From NCBI GenBank assembly GCA_937915725.1, contig CALGGV010000101.1:1-31679 (forward strand): a stretch of 31,679 nt of DNA, read 5' to 3'. The stretch is from an uncultured Selenomonadales bacterium (GTDB taxonomy: Bacteria > Bacillota > Negativicutes > Selenomonadales > Selenomonadaceae). A program made the translations under genes and the position numbers. Below the pieces are notes generated by a model, which was not told the DNA's origin, ran no database searches, and was given only the letters and a program-made list of their open reading frames with translations. Shown in pieces: positions 16,149-24,225 of this stretch. Every line of letters begins with the position of its first letter. The first letter of the stretch is position 1.

Positions 16149-17852
16149 ATGGCAGATACAGTAAAAGGTAAGGGCGTAATTTCCGGCATTGCCGTAGGTA
16201 AAATTTTGCTCGCCGGTCAAAACCTCGATAGTTTTCTTGTGAACTATAAACCCGGTAAACTCGACGCCGAAAAGAAAAAAGCCGCCGACGCTTTAATTCA
16301 AGTTGCCGAAAATCTTCAAAAGAGTATCAAAGACTTTAACGAAAAAGGCTTAAAGGAACAAGCCGGTATTCTTGAAGCGCACAGAATGATGGTTGAAGAC
16401 CCCGCAATGAGCGGCGCAATAGCCGAAGAACTCGAAAAAAGCGGCTCCGCACCAAAGGCTGTCCTCGATGCTTACGAAACTCAAGCAAAAGTTTTTGAAG
16501 AAATGGAAGATGAATATTTCCGCGGACGTGCAGTAGATATGCGCGACGTTGGTAAACGTATTGCAAAATTCCTGCTCGGTATCAAAGAACCTGAAATTGA
16601 AGGTAAAGTAATTGTTGCCGGTACAGAAATTGAACCTTCCGTTATTGCAGGACTTCCCACAGACAAAATCGCAGGCGTTATTCTCGGCGCAGGCTCCACA
16701 ACCGCGCACGCAGTTATTATCGCAAAAACCCGCGCTATTCCTACAGTTGTTGGTGTTGGCGACGGAATTAAAAAGATGGCTGACGGCGATCCAGCTATTC
16801 TCGACGGCGAAACAGGCGAAATTTTAATTCGTCCTACCGACAAAGAACGCAAGAGCTACGACGAAAAAATTAAAAAACAAGAAGAACTCAAAATTTACTA
16901 TGCAAGCCTTAAAACTCTTCCTGCAACCACAAAAGACGGTAAAGAAGTTATCCTTGCAGCAAATATCGGCTCCCCTGCTGACGTTGACGCCGCCAATAAT
17001 TACGGCGCACACGGCGTAGGACTTTTCCGCTCTGAATTTGTTTTCATGGGTAAATCTGACGTTCCAAAAGAAGAAGACCAATTCAAAGAATATAAAGCAG
17101 CTGTTGAAAAATGTAACGGCAATTTGTGCGTAATTCGTACAATGGACATTGGCGGCGATAAACCCCTTCCCTACATTCAAGTTGACAAGGAAGAAAATCC
17201 TTTCTTAGGTTACCGCGCAATTCGTATCAGCTTGCAACGCAAAGATTTATTTATGCCGCAATTAAAGGCAATTCTCCGCGCCGGCGTTTTCGGTAAAGCG
17301 GCGATTATGTTCCCAATGGTTATCAACGTTAAAGAATTCCTCGACGCTAAACAATTTGTCGAAAATGCAAAAATGGAACTTGCTCACGAAGGCAAAGAAT
17401 TTGCACAAGATGTTCAAGTTGGTATCATGGTTGAAACTCCGGCGGCGGCTGTTATGGCTCCCGTGCTTGCAAAATATGTTGACTTCTTCAGCATCGGTAC
17501 AAACGACCTTGTACAATATACTTTGGCTGTTGACCGCGGCAACGCTCAAATTTCTTACCTTTACAATCATTTCAATCCTGCAGTTTTGAGACTCATTCAA
17601 CGCACGATTGAATCTGCAAACAAAGAAGGCAAATGGGCTGGAATGTGCGGCGAAATGGCGTCCGACCCCAACGCGGCTCTTATTTTAATGGCTATGGGTA
17701 TTAAAGAACTTTCAATGAGTGCTCCTTCAATTCCGCGCGTCAAAGAACGTATTCGCAATTTCACTTCTACTCAAGCTAAGAAAATTCTTGCTGAAGTTAT
17801 GAATATGGAAGATGGCGACAAGATTAAGGAATATCTTACCAACCTCAAATAA
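16149..17852 (+). CDS. ptsI: PTS enzyme I (phosphoenolpyruvate-protein phosphotransferase)
   Basis: Enzyme I takes phosphate from PEP and gives it to HPr. The 567-aa protein has the N-terminal HPr-binding/phosphohistidine domain with active His187 (GSTTAHAVIIAK) and the C-terminal PEP-binding barrel with GIMVETPAAA, DFFSIGTNDLVQYTLAVDR and Cys500 in GMCGEMASDP. Length is normal for the family. AGGAGGG precedes the ATG. It follows ptsH and is closed by a terminator. Confidence 0.97.
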   Translation: MADTVKGKGVISGIAVGKILLAGQNLDSFLVNYKPGKLDAEKKKAADALIQVAENLQKSIKDFNEKGLKEQAGILEAHRMMVEDPAMSGAIAEELEKSGSAPKAVLDAYETQAKVFEEMEDEYFRGRAVDMRDVGKRIAKFLLGIKEPEIEGKVIVAGTEIEPSVIAGLPTDKIAGVILGAGSTTAHAVIIAKTRAIPTVVGVGDGIKKMADGDPAILDGETGEILIRPTDKERKSYDEKIKKQEELKIYYASLKTLPATTKDGKEVILAANIGSPADVDAANNYGAHGVGLFRSEFVFMGKSDVPKEEDQFKEYKAAVEKCNGNLCVIRTMDIGGDKPLPYIQVDKEENPFLGYRAIRISLQRKDLFMPQLKAILRAGVFGKAAIMFPMVINVKEFLDAKQFVENAKMELAHEGKEFAQDVQVGIMVETPAAAVMAPVLAKYVDFFSIGTNDLVQYTLAVDRGNAQISYLYNHFNPAVLRLIQRTIESANKEGKWAGMCGEMASDPNAALILMAMGIKELSMSAPSIPRVKERIRNFTSTQAKKILAEVMNMEDGDKIKEYLTNLK

Positions 17853-17874
17853 TTTTTAACTAATTTCCCAAATA

Positions 17875-17910
17875 AAAAAGTCCGTCACTCAAAAGAGCGG
17901 CGGATTTTTA
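17875..17910. terminator. Bidirectional terminator between ptsI and the convergent secreted-protein gene
   Basis: TCCGTCACTC / GAGCGGCGGA pair (with one G-U and one mismatch) around AAAA, followed by ATTTTTA and preceded by AAAAAAG, so it can serve both strands. Confidence 0.85.
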
Positions 17911-17925
17911 CTTTGCAAAAAAAAT

Positions 17926-18525
17926 TTAATTGCCGGGCAAAGTAATTTTGAAAATAGGCATATCTGAAGATTTAAGTTTTGAATCTTTTGCAGATAATTT
18001 GCCGCGTGAACGTTTTATAACCCAATCGTTATTTTCACGTACCCATTTTAAAATTTCACGGTAAAATTTGCAGGAAATATCTTTTTCCGCAATTTCAGAA
18101 AGTTTAATAGGCTCGCCGGAAGTATCGTAATCTAATTCTGTGAAAGTGTGATCTAAATCTGCGCGACGCACAATTTGAACAGTAGCACGTTCAAAATTGA
18201 ATACAAGATAATCTGCGCGCCCAATCAAATTGTTATAGCCGCGTGTCGATTTACCGCGCCAACGCCTTTTTTGAATAACGTCATCAATTTGAATGTTATC
18301 GTAAGTACAAATTGTCGGTACTTCCAAAATATTTAAATCCAGCGTGCCGTCATCATTGATTTTGTAGCCGCAAACTTGATAGTTAAAATAGTAATTGCCG
18401 CGTGGCGTAGATTGTATCCATTTATAAATTTCTTCAGGAATTTCAACTTTAGGTGTAGCGAAAATTATCGCCGGTTGAAAAATTATTATAATCGCCGCCA
18501 GTATTCCAATTAAAAATTTTTTCAT
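17926..18525 (-). CDS. Exported protein of unknown function, downstream of metA
   Basis: A 199-aa protein with a clear signal peptide (MKKFLIGILAAIIIIFQPAIIFATP) and a mature part with two Cys and many aromatic and charged residues; no family is recognised. The ATG at 18525 is chosen because GAGGTG, which overlaps the metA stop, lies just upstream; a longer frame would start inside metA. The 10-bp spacing implies co-transcription and coupled translation with metA. The link to methionine synthesis is not evident from the sequence. Confidence 0.8.
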   Translation of the reverse strand: MKKFLIGILAAIIIIFQPAIIFATPKVEIPEEIYKWIQSTPRGNYYFNYQVCGYKINDDGTLDLNILEVPTICTYDNIQIDDVIQKRRWRGKSTRGYNNLIGRADYLVFNFERATVQIVRRADLDHTFTELDYDTSGEPIKLSEIAEKDISCKFYREILKWVRENNDWVIKRSRGKLSAKDSKLKSSDMPIFKITLPGN

Positions 18526-18535
18526 CTGCAACACC

Positions 18536-19453
18536 TCAACCAATAGAATCAATTTCGTATGGAGTTTCTTGGTAAACATAATAATTCAACCAATTAGCAA
18601 AAAGCAAGTGAGCAACCGAACGCCACTTTACAACAGGTTCCAAATTAGGATTGTCATTTGGAAAATAATTTTGAGGAATTTTGGGGTTGAGACCGGCGCG
18701 TAAATCCCGTTCATATTCGTTTTTCAAAGTGTAAGGATCGTATTCGGCGTGTCCGGTTATAAAAAATTGCCGCCTTTCCAAATTTGCAACGATATAAACT
18801 CCAACATCTTCAGAAACTGCCAAAATTTTTAGCGCGGGAACTTTTTCAATATCAGAAATTCTTTCTTCAGTGTTTCTGGAATGTGGCACAAAAAATTCAT
18901 CGTCAAAGCCGCGAAAAAGTTTTTCATATTTAACGCAGAGTTTGTGCTTGTAAACGCCGGAAATTTTTTCATCTAAAATATATTTTTGCAAGCCGTAATG
19001 ATAGTACAAGCCGGCTTGCGCGCCCCAACAAATATGAAAAGTCGAGTAAACGTGACTTTTGCTCCATTCCATAATTTCTACCAGTTCAGACCAATATGCA
19101 ACGTCTTCAAAATCCATAAGTTCAACCGGCGCGCCCGTAATTATAAAGCCGTCGTATTTTTTGTGCTTAATGTCTTTGAAAGTACCGTAAAATTCAGTCA
19201 GATAATCTTTTGAAGTGTGAGAAGGCGTATAAGTTGCAGTGTAAATAAAATCAACCTCGACTTGTAGTGGAGTATTTCCCAAAAGTCTCAAAAGTTGAGT
19301 TTCAGTGACAGATTTTATAGGCATTAAATTTAAAATCAAAATTTTCAGCGGGCGAATATCTTGCGCGTAGGCTCTCGCCGCGTTCATTACAAAAATATTT
19401 TCGTTTTCAAGAATATTTGTGGCGGGCAAGTTATTTGGGATTTTTATTGGCAA
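18536..19453 (-). CDS. metA: Homoserine O-acetyltransferase, MetA family
   Basis: This enzyme acylates homoserine in the first committed step of methionine synthesis. The start is set at TTG 19453 (MPIKIPNNLPA), with AAGGAG 8 bp upstream; a GTG at 19462 overlaps that site. With this start (305 aa) the catalytic residues fall at the canonical positions: Cys142 (HICWGAQAG), His235 and Glu237 (TGHAEYD). Residue 111 is Glu (GAPVE), which in this family marks use of acetyl-CoA; E. coli MetA has Gly there and uses succinyl-CoA. It is divergent from the carboxyltransferase gene. Confidence 0.94.
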   Translation of the reverse strand: MPIKIPNNLPATNILENENIFVMNAARAYAQDIRPLKILILNLMPIKSVTETQLLRLLGNTPLQVEVDFIYTATYTPSHTSKDYLTEFYGTFKDIKHKKYDGFIITGAPVELMDFEDVAYWSELVEIMEWSKSHVYSTFHICWGAQAGLYYHYGLQKYILDEKISGVYKHKLCVKYEKLFRGFDDEFFVPHSRNTEERISDIEKVPALKILAVSEDVGVYIVANLERRQFFITGHAEYDPYTLKNEYERDLRAGLNPKIPQNYFPNDNPNLEPVVKWRSVAHLLFANWLNYYVYQETPYEIDSIG

Positions 19454-19548
19454 AATTATCACTCCTTAAGATTTTTTTTTAATATTCTGCGCAGCGTAAA
19501 AATAATCCTTTTTTAAGTATTGATATAGAAATTTTGCAAAAAGATTTA

Positions 19549-19577
19549 TTGACAGCGCGGCTTGCAAATTTTATAAT
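19549..19577 (+). promoter_or_regulatory. Sigma-70 promoter of the carboxyltransferase gene
   Basis: A -35 TTGACA (19549-19554), a 17-bp spacer and a -10 TATAAT (19572-19577) both match consensus. The start codon at 19626 follows AGGGGAG, leaving a short leader. Confidence 0.88.
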
Positions 19578-19625
19578 TTCTAAAAAGAATTTTCGTACAA
19601 TTTATTTTTAGGGGAGCGTGTTAAA

Positions 19626-21011
19626 ATGGCAAAACCGTTACAGATAATGGAAACAGTCCTGCGCGACGGTCATCAGTCTTTGTGCGCAACAAGAATGCGT
19701 TATCGTCAAATGGAGCCAATGCTTGCAAGTTTGGACAAAATCGGCTATAAAGCATTGGAGGCGTGGGGCGGCGCAACTTTTGATACTTGTTTAAGATTTT
19801 TGGACGAAGATCCGTGGGAACGCCTCGACAAACTTAAGGCAAATTTGAAAACTCCAATTCAAATGTTGTTGCGCGGACAAAATCTTTTGGGTTATAATCA
19901 TTATTCAAACGACGTTGTAGAAAAATTTGTACAGCACGCCTCCGCACATGGTATTGGCGTCTTCAGAATTTTTGACGCACTTAACGACGTTAGAAATTTG
20001 CGCGTTGCAATTAAAGCCGCGCTTGCTTGTCCCGAAAAGCCGGAAGTTCAAGGCTGTTTGGTTTACACTATCAGCCCTGTGCATACAAATGAAATGTTCG
20101 TGGCACTTGCTAAAGAATTGCAAGAAATGGGCTGTCATTCAGTTTGTATTAAAGATATGAGCGGCTTACTTGCGCCTTACGCCGCAGATGATTTAGTTCG
20201 TAAACTTAAAGCCGCGCTTGATATTCCCGTTGAACTGCACACACATTGCACAAGCGGTTTTGGACACGCCACATATTTAAAAGCGATTGAGGCGGGCGTT
20301 GATATTGTTGACTGTGCACTTTCGCCCTTTTCCTGCGATACTTCGCAACCTTGCACTGAAACTATCGTTGCAATGTTGAAAGGTACGGAACGCGATACAG
20401 GCTTAGATCGTCAAGCTATGACGCCTATTGCTAAACATTTCTTGGGCGTCAAGGCTGAACTTATCAAAGAATTTGGCTTGAAAGGCTACTTCGATGTCAA
20501 TGTTAATGTTTTAGACTTCCAAATTCCCGGCGGTATGTTGTCTAACCTTGCTAACCAACTTAAAGAGGCAGGTATGGAAGATAAATATCAAGACTTGTTG
20601 GACGAAATGCCGAAAGTTCGCGCAGATGCAGGTTATCCGCCGCTTGTTACGCCGTCAAGTCAAATTGTCGGTACAATGGCAACTTTCAACGTTATGACGG
20701 GCGAACGCTATAAAATGGTTCCAAATGAATTTAAAGACTTGGTACGCGGCAAATTTGGCAGAACGCCTGTACCGGTTGACAGAAACTTTATCATTAACAC
20801 GCTCGGTATTCCGGAAGATCAAATTATTGAAGATTGCTCTGTTGAAGATGCTAAGGCTGAAACTTTCGCACAATTCAAGGACGAACTTATTAATAAAGGG
20901 TTCCTCAATCCTACTGATGAAGACGTTTTAAGCTATGCACTTTTCCCGCAAGTTGCAGAGGAATTTTTCAAAAAGCACTACGCTAAAATCAGCGCGTATA
21001 AACGCCAATAA
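19626..21011 (+). CDS. Carboxyltransferase subunit (oxaloacetate decarboxylase alpha / transcarboxylase 5S type)
   Basis: This family moves carboxylate between oxaloacetate/pyruvate and biotin, in sodium-pump decarboxylases, transcarboxylase or pyruvate carboxylase subunit B. The 461-aa protein has the metal-site TVLRDGHQSL, the lysine in CIKDMSGL expected to be carboxylated, and the metal ligands in HTHCTSGFGH. It ends at about the end of the conserved carboxyltransferase region without the biotinyl MKM domain, so a separate biotin protein is needed. No such partner is present here. Which pathway it serves cannot be decided from sequence; propionate/succinate fermentation fits Negativicutes. 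Confidence 0.9.
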   Translation: MAKPLQIMETVLRDGHQSLCATRMRYRQMEPMLASLDKIGYKALEAWGGATFDTCLRFLDEDPWERLDKLKANLKTPIQMLLRGQNLLGYNHYSNDVVEKFVQHASAHGIGVFRIFDALNDVRNLRVAIKAALACPEKPEVQGCLVYTISPVHTNEMFVALAKELQEMGCHSVCIKDMSGLLAPYAADDLVRKLKAALDIPVELHTHCTSGFGHATYLKAIEAGVDIVDCALSPFSCDTSQPCTETIVAMLKGTERDTGLDRQAMTPIAKHFLGVKAELIKEFGLKGYFDVNVNVLDFQIPGGMLSNLANQLKEAGMEDKYQDLLDEMPKVRADAGYPPLVTPSSQIVGTMATFNVMTGERYKMVPNEFKDLVRGKFGRTPVPVDRNFIINTLGIPEDQIIEDCSVEDAKAETFAQFKDELINKGFLNPTDEDVLSYALFPQVAEEFFKKHYAKISAYKRQ

Positions 21012-21083
21012 TAAGGCAGTAGTAAAGAGGCAGTAGGCAGTAGTAAAAACTTTTGCCTTTTGCCTTTTGCCTCTTGCCTGAAT
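21012..21083. repeat. Heptamer-repeat hairpin element (D)
   Basis: Left arm AGGCAGT, AGTAAAG, AGGCAGT, AGGCAGT, AGTAAAA; right arm TTTTGCC three times, then TCTTGCC. The arms share the 7-nt register and are partly complementary. It starts at the stop of the carboxyltransferase gene and is followed by a separate terminator. Confidence 0.88.
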
Positions 21084-21121
21084 TCTAATTTGCAAGGTAC
21101 GTGTTTAAATATAAAAAAAAA

Positions 21122-21150
21122 ATCCCGCTACTTAGGTAACGGGGTTTTTT
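21122..21150 (+). terminator. Terminator after the carboxyltransferase gene
   Basis: Ten-position stem ATCCCGCTAC / GTAACGGGGT (one mismatch, one G-U) with loop TTAG is followed by TTTTTT. Confidence 0.85.
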
Positions 21151-21161
21151 AGTTTAAAGCG

Positions 21162-21340
21162 CATTTATTTCAAAAATACGGTAGTTTTTTAGTTTGTAAT
21201 ATAATTTAGGCGGCTAATTTTGGCTATAATCTTCCTTAAAATCAATAAAAAAAGACTAGGGAAAAATCCCCAACCCTTTTTAATTTCAAGTGCGTAAATT
21301 TCAAAAATACGGCAGTTTTTTTAGTTTGTAATATAATTTG
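21162..21340. repeat. Pair of ~50-bp direct repeats in a gene-free spacer
   Basis: TTTCAAAAATACGG(T/C)AG followed by TTTTTTAGTTTGTAATATAATTT occurs at about 21167-21207 and again at about 21298-21339, preceded in both by a GCGCATT/TGCGTAA segment. Between them is an AGGG...CCCT hairpin with a T-run. No gene is seen in 21012-21419. Confidence 0.8.
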
Positions 21341-21419
21341 TCATAAGCAGTGAGAAAGGCGGCTTGTCGTGGATATTTTCCGCCAAAAAATCGATTTTTT
21401 TTACTACTTCTATAAATTT

Positions 21420-21830
21420 TTAAATTGTAACTGCGCCTGCGTGGTAACCTGCTTTTTCTATTGCCTCGCGCAGGACTTCAGCAGAAATATTTTTGGTTAA
21501 GCCGACTTGTGCAGATTGTTTTTCAAGACTTGCCGCCGCAATTTGCACGCCGTCAACTTTTTCAAGCGCGCGTATCACTTTAAAAACGCAATTATCGCAA
21601 GTCATACCGTCAACATCAATAGTGCGCTGAATTTCGAATTTTTCTATCTGTTCTACGCGGTTTTTATAGTTTGTGTCAATCGCTTTTTTCATTGGGCAAC
21701 CGTTACAACCACTGCCGCCGCCACTGCTACAGCACGCCGCCTCGCCTTTGAAAAAACTTTTGTACATAATTCTTAAAGCATTGGCAAGCAACGCCGCTAT
21801 TACAATTCCCAAAATTATTGTTGCTGTCAT
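21420..21830 (-). CDS. FeoB-associated Cys-rich membrane protein fused to an HMA metal-binding domain
   Basis: A 136-aa protein in two parts. Residues 1-50 have one membrane helix (2-22) and a Cys-rich tail (CC at 33-34, C42, C45, in GGGSGCNGCPMKKA), the layout of the small FeoB-associated Cys-rich proteins. Residues about 66-136 form a heavy-metal-associated domain with MTCDNC (C78, C81), as in CopZ-like chaperones. Location after feoB supports a role at the ferrous-iron transporter. The fusion could hand metal to or from FeoB, or sense it; this is inference. GAAAGGAG precedes the ATG. Confidence 0.85.
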   Translation of the reverse strand: MTATIILGIVIAALLANALRIMYKSFFKGEAACCSSGGGSGCNGCPMKKAIDTNYKNRVEQIEKFEIQRTIDVDGMTCDNCVFKVIRALEKVDGVQIAAASLEKQSAQVGLTKNISAEVLREAIEKAGYHAGAVTI

Positions 21831-21854
21831 TGGAAAAATCTCCTTTCAGTCGAT

Positions 21855-21932
21855 TTAAGGCAGTAGGCAAAAGTAAAGAGGCAGTAGGGAATTGCAAAAC
21901 TTTTGCCTCCTGCCTTCTGCCTCTTGCCTAAA
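21855..21932. repeat. Heptamer-repeat hairpin element (E)
   Basis: Left arm AGGCAGT, AGGCAAA, AGTAAAG, AGGCAGT; right arm TTTTGCC, TCCTGCC, TTCTGCC, TCTTGCC. It lies between feoB and the FeoB-associated gene, within the presumed operon, and closely resembles element D. Confidence 0.88.
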
Positions 21933-21949
21933 GTGATTCAGCAATTTTT

Positions 21950-23851
21950 TTATTCAAAACCCAATAATCTGCCAACTTGATAAACCAGCATTGACGCAAT
22001 CCACGCAACCGCGCAGGTGTAAACAAATGCAAAGCCCATCCATTTCCAACTTTGCGCCTCTTTTTTAATCGTACCGAGTGCAGTTACACACGGGCTGTAA
22101 AGTTGCGTAAATACCATAAAAGCCAACGCCGCCAAAGGTGTAAAAGCTGTAGCCATTGAAGTTTTCATTAAAACGTCAGCCGTTCCGTCCGCGTCGTCAG
22201 TGTCAACCGAATCTTCGTCCGCGCCGTACAAAACTCCGATTGTTGAGACAACCGCCTCTTTCGCCGCTAAGCCTGTGACAACTGCCGCGCCTGCCTCCCA
22301 CGTGTCAAAACCTTGTGGCGCAAAAAGTGTTGACGCCGCGCCGCCTATCGACGCAAGGTAACTTTGATCTGTTTCTTCAGTCATACCTTCGCCATTGAAA
22401 TTACTCAAGAACCAAATTAAAACCGTCATTGCAAAAATTATCGTACCGGCTTTAATAATGTAGCCTTTGCCTTTGTCCCACGTTTCAAGCAAAACTGTTT
22501 TAATATCAGGTAAACGATACGGCGGCAACTCAAGCAGGAATGTTGATTGATTTTCATTGAAGACCGTATGACCCAAAACTTTCGCCATTAAAATTGCAAC
22601 TGCCAAGCCCAAAACGTACATTACAAAAACTACATCGCCCGCGTTGTCAGGGAAAAACATTACCGCGAAAAGGGCGATAATTGGAACTTTCGCACTGCAA
22701 GTCAAAAACGGCGTGATTAAAATTGAAATCATTCTGTCTTTGTGAGTGTCAAGCGCACGTGCGCCCATAATCGCAGGAACGCCGCAACCATAGCCCATAA
22801 TCAGCGGCATTATACTTTTGCCGGTTAAGCCTGCGCGACGCATAATTGGATCCATTACGAACGCTACACGCGCCATATATCCCGTACCGTCCAGAAAACT
22901 CAAAATTAAAAACAGTGTAAAAATCAGCGGTACAAAACTTAAAACCGCGCCGACGCCTACAATAACGCCATCTGCTACCAATGCTTGCATCCAATCTGCA
23001 ACGCCCGCGCTTGTCATTGCCTCTGCCGCCGCCGGTGCTACAGTTTCTTCAAACCATTCACCGAGCATATCTGCCAAAGGTTGCCCTATCCATTCAAACG
23101 CAATTTGAAACATAAGGTAAAACGCCGCAATCATTATCACAAGCGAAGTTACGCCGTTTGCCAAATATTTATCAAGTTTATCTGTAAGTGAAGGGCTAGC
23201 CGCGCTAATCGTTACTACCTCCGCCATAACTTTATCAATAAAATCATAGCGTGCAGTTATAATTTCTTCGTCAATTTTTTCCGGCGATTGTCCGCTTGCT
23301 TTAATTGCGTTGATTCTGTCAATGTGTTGTTTAAAAATTTCACTCGGCTGATAATTCGCCATTCGTGTATTTGTGAAAACGTCCAAAAGTACGCGCACGC
23401 TTTTATTACTGCGTCCGACGGTATTTGTAACGGGCATACCGAACATTTTTTCAAGTTTATGTTCGTCAATTTTAATTCCGTGACGTTTTGCCTCGTCCAT
23501 CATATTTAAATTTATTATCAGCGGTATTCCCTGCTCCATAAGCTGAACAGTCAAAAATAAATTGCGGGAAATGTTGGAGGCGTCAATAATATTTACGACA
23601 ATATCAGGTTTATTTTCGGCGAAATAGTCGCTGACAACTTTTTCTTCCTGCGAACGCGCATTGATTGAATAAGTGCCGGGTAAATCGACGACCGAAATTT
23701 TTCTGTCTTTGTAGTCAATCACGCCAACTTTTTTATCGACTGTAACGCCGGGCCAGTTGCCGATTTTTTGGCGTGCGCCGGTAAGTTCATTAAAAATTGT
23801 CGATTTACCGGTATTCGGATTCCCCGTTAAAGCCACTGAAATTGCAGACAT
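21950..23851 (-). CDS. feoB: Ferrous iron transporter FeoB
   Basis: FeoB is the membrane permease for Fe(II). The 633-aa protein begins with a G domain: G1 GNPNTGKST (10-18), G2 region NWPGVTVDK, G3 DLPG (56-59), G4 NMMD (116-119). A helical spacer and about eight or more membrane helices follow, with gate motifs including GYGCGVPAIMG. The length is at the short end of the family. It starts 12 bp after feoA, with AGGGAGTG before the ATG. Confidence 0.96.
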   Translation of the reverse strand: MSAISVALTGNPNTGKSTIFNELTGARQKIGNWPGVTVDKKVGVIDYKDRKISVVDLPGTYSINARSQEEKVVSDYFAENKPDIVVNIIDASNISRNLFLTVQLMEQGIPLIINLNMMDEAKRHGIKIDEHKLEKMFGMPVTNTVGRSNKSVRVLLDVFTNTRMANYQPSEIFKQHIDRINAIKASGQSPEKIDEEIITARYDFIDKVMAEVVTISAASPSLTDKLDKYLANGVTSLVIMIAAFYLMFQIAFEWIGQPLADMLGEWFEETVAPAAAEAMTSAGVADWMQALVADGVIVGVGAVLSFVPLIFTLFLILSFLDGTGYMARVAFVMDPIMRRAGLTGKSIMPLIMGYGCGVPAIMGARALDTHKDRMISILITPFLTCSAKVPIIALFAVMFFPDNAGDVVFVMYVLGLAVAILMAKVLGHTVFNENQSTFLLELPPYRLPDIKTVLLETWDKGKGYIIKAGTIIFAMTVLIWFLSNFNGEGMTEETDQSYLASIGGAASTLFAPQGFDTWEAGAAVVTGLAAKEAVVSTIGVLYGADEDSVDTDDADGTADVLMKTSMATAFTPLAALAFMVFTQLYSPCVTALGTIKKEAQSWKWMGFAFVYTCAVAWIASMLVYQVGRLLGFE

Positions 23852-23863
23852 TTTATCACTCCC

Positions 23864-24085
23864 TTAAATTGCTGTTACTTGAATATTCGCCGCGTCGTCC
23901 TTACGCATTGCCAAATTATATGAACGGATTCTTATTGCAATAGGATCGCCCATTGGCGCGGAATTTAAAATTTCAACTTTCGTACCCGGAATTAAGCCCA
24001 TTGTCATTAAACGCTGTTTTAACGGCGATTCTTCTACTTCGTCAATTCTTACCGTCATCCCGGCGGTTGTATCTTTCAATGTCAT
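23864..24085 (-). CDS. feoA: Ferrous iron transport protein FeoA
   Basis: FeoA is a small SH3-like cytosolic protein that supports FeoB. The 73-aa product has the family pattern LKQRLMTMGLIPGTKVEILN and a C-terminal DPIAIRIRSYNLAMRKDDA. It is first in the feoA-feoB-associated-protein operon, and a consensus promoter lies just upstream. Confidence 0.94.
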   Translation of the reverse strand: MTLKDTTAGMTVRIDEVEESPLKQRLMTMGLIPGTKVEILNSAPMGDPIAIRIRSYNLAMRKDDAANIQVTAI

Positions 24086-24115
24086 TTTATCACCAACTCT
24101 AAAAAATTTTTAAAT

Positions 24116-24165
24116 ATGATACAATTTCATTTGAGAATTATATCAAACTTAATAAAAATTATCAA
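24116..24165 (-). promoter_or_regulatory. feo promoter with a possible operator
   Basis: On the minus strand -35 TTGATA (24165-24160), a 17-bp spacer and -10 TATAAT (24142-24137) match consensus. A partial palindrome ATGATACAATTTCAT (24116-24130) sits at the expected transcription start, and TGATAATTTTTATTA overlaps the -35. Either could be a Fur-type site. The promoter is well supported; the regulator is inference. Confidence 0.75.
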
Positions 24166-24192
24166 TTAGTTTTTGAAAAAAATTTTTATTGC

Positions 24193-24217
24193 AAAAAAAA
24201 TCCCCGCTTTGCAGGGA
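24193..24217 (-). terminator. Terminator of the sbcC-PIN-methyltransferase operon
   Basis: On the minus strand TCCCTGC / GCGGGGA pair (one mismatch) around AAA and are followed by eight T residues, just after the methyltransferase stop. Confidence 0.85.
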
Positions 24218-24225
24218 AGAAATTT

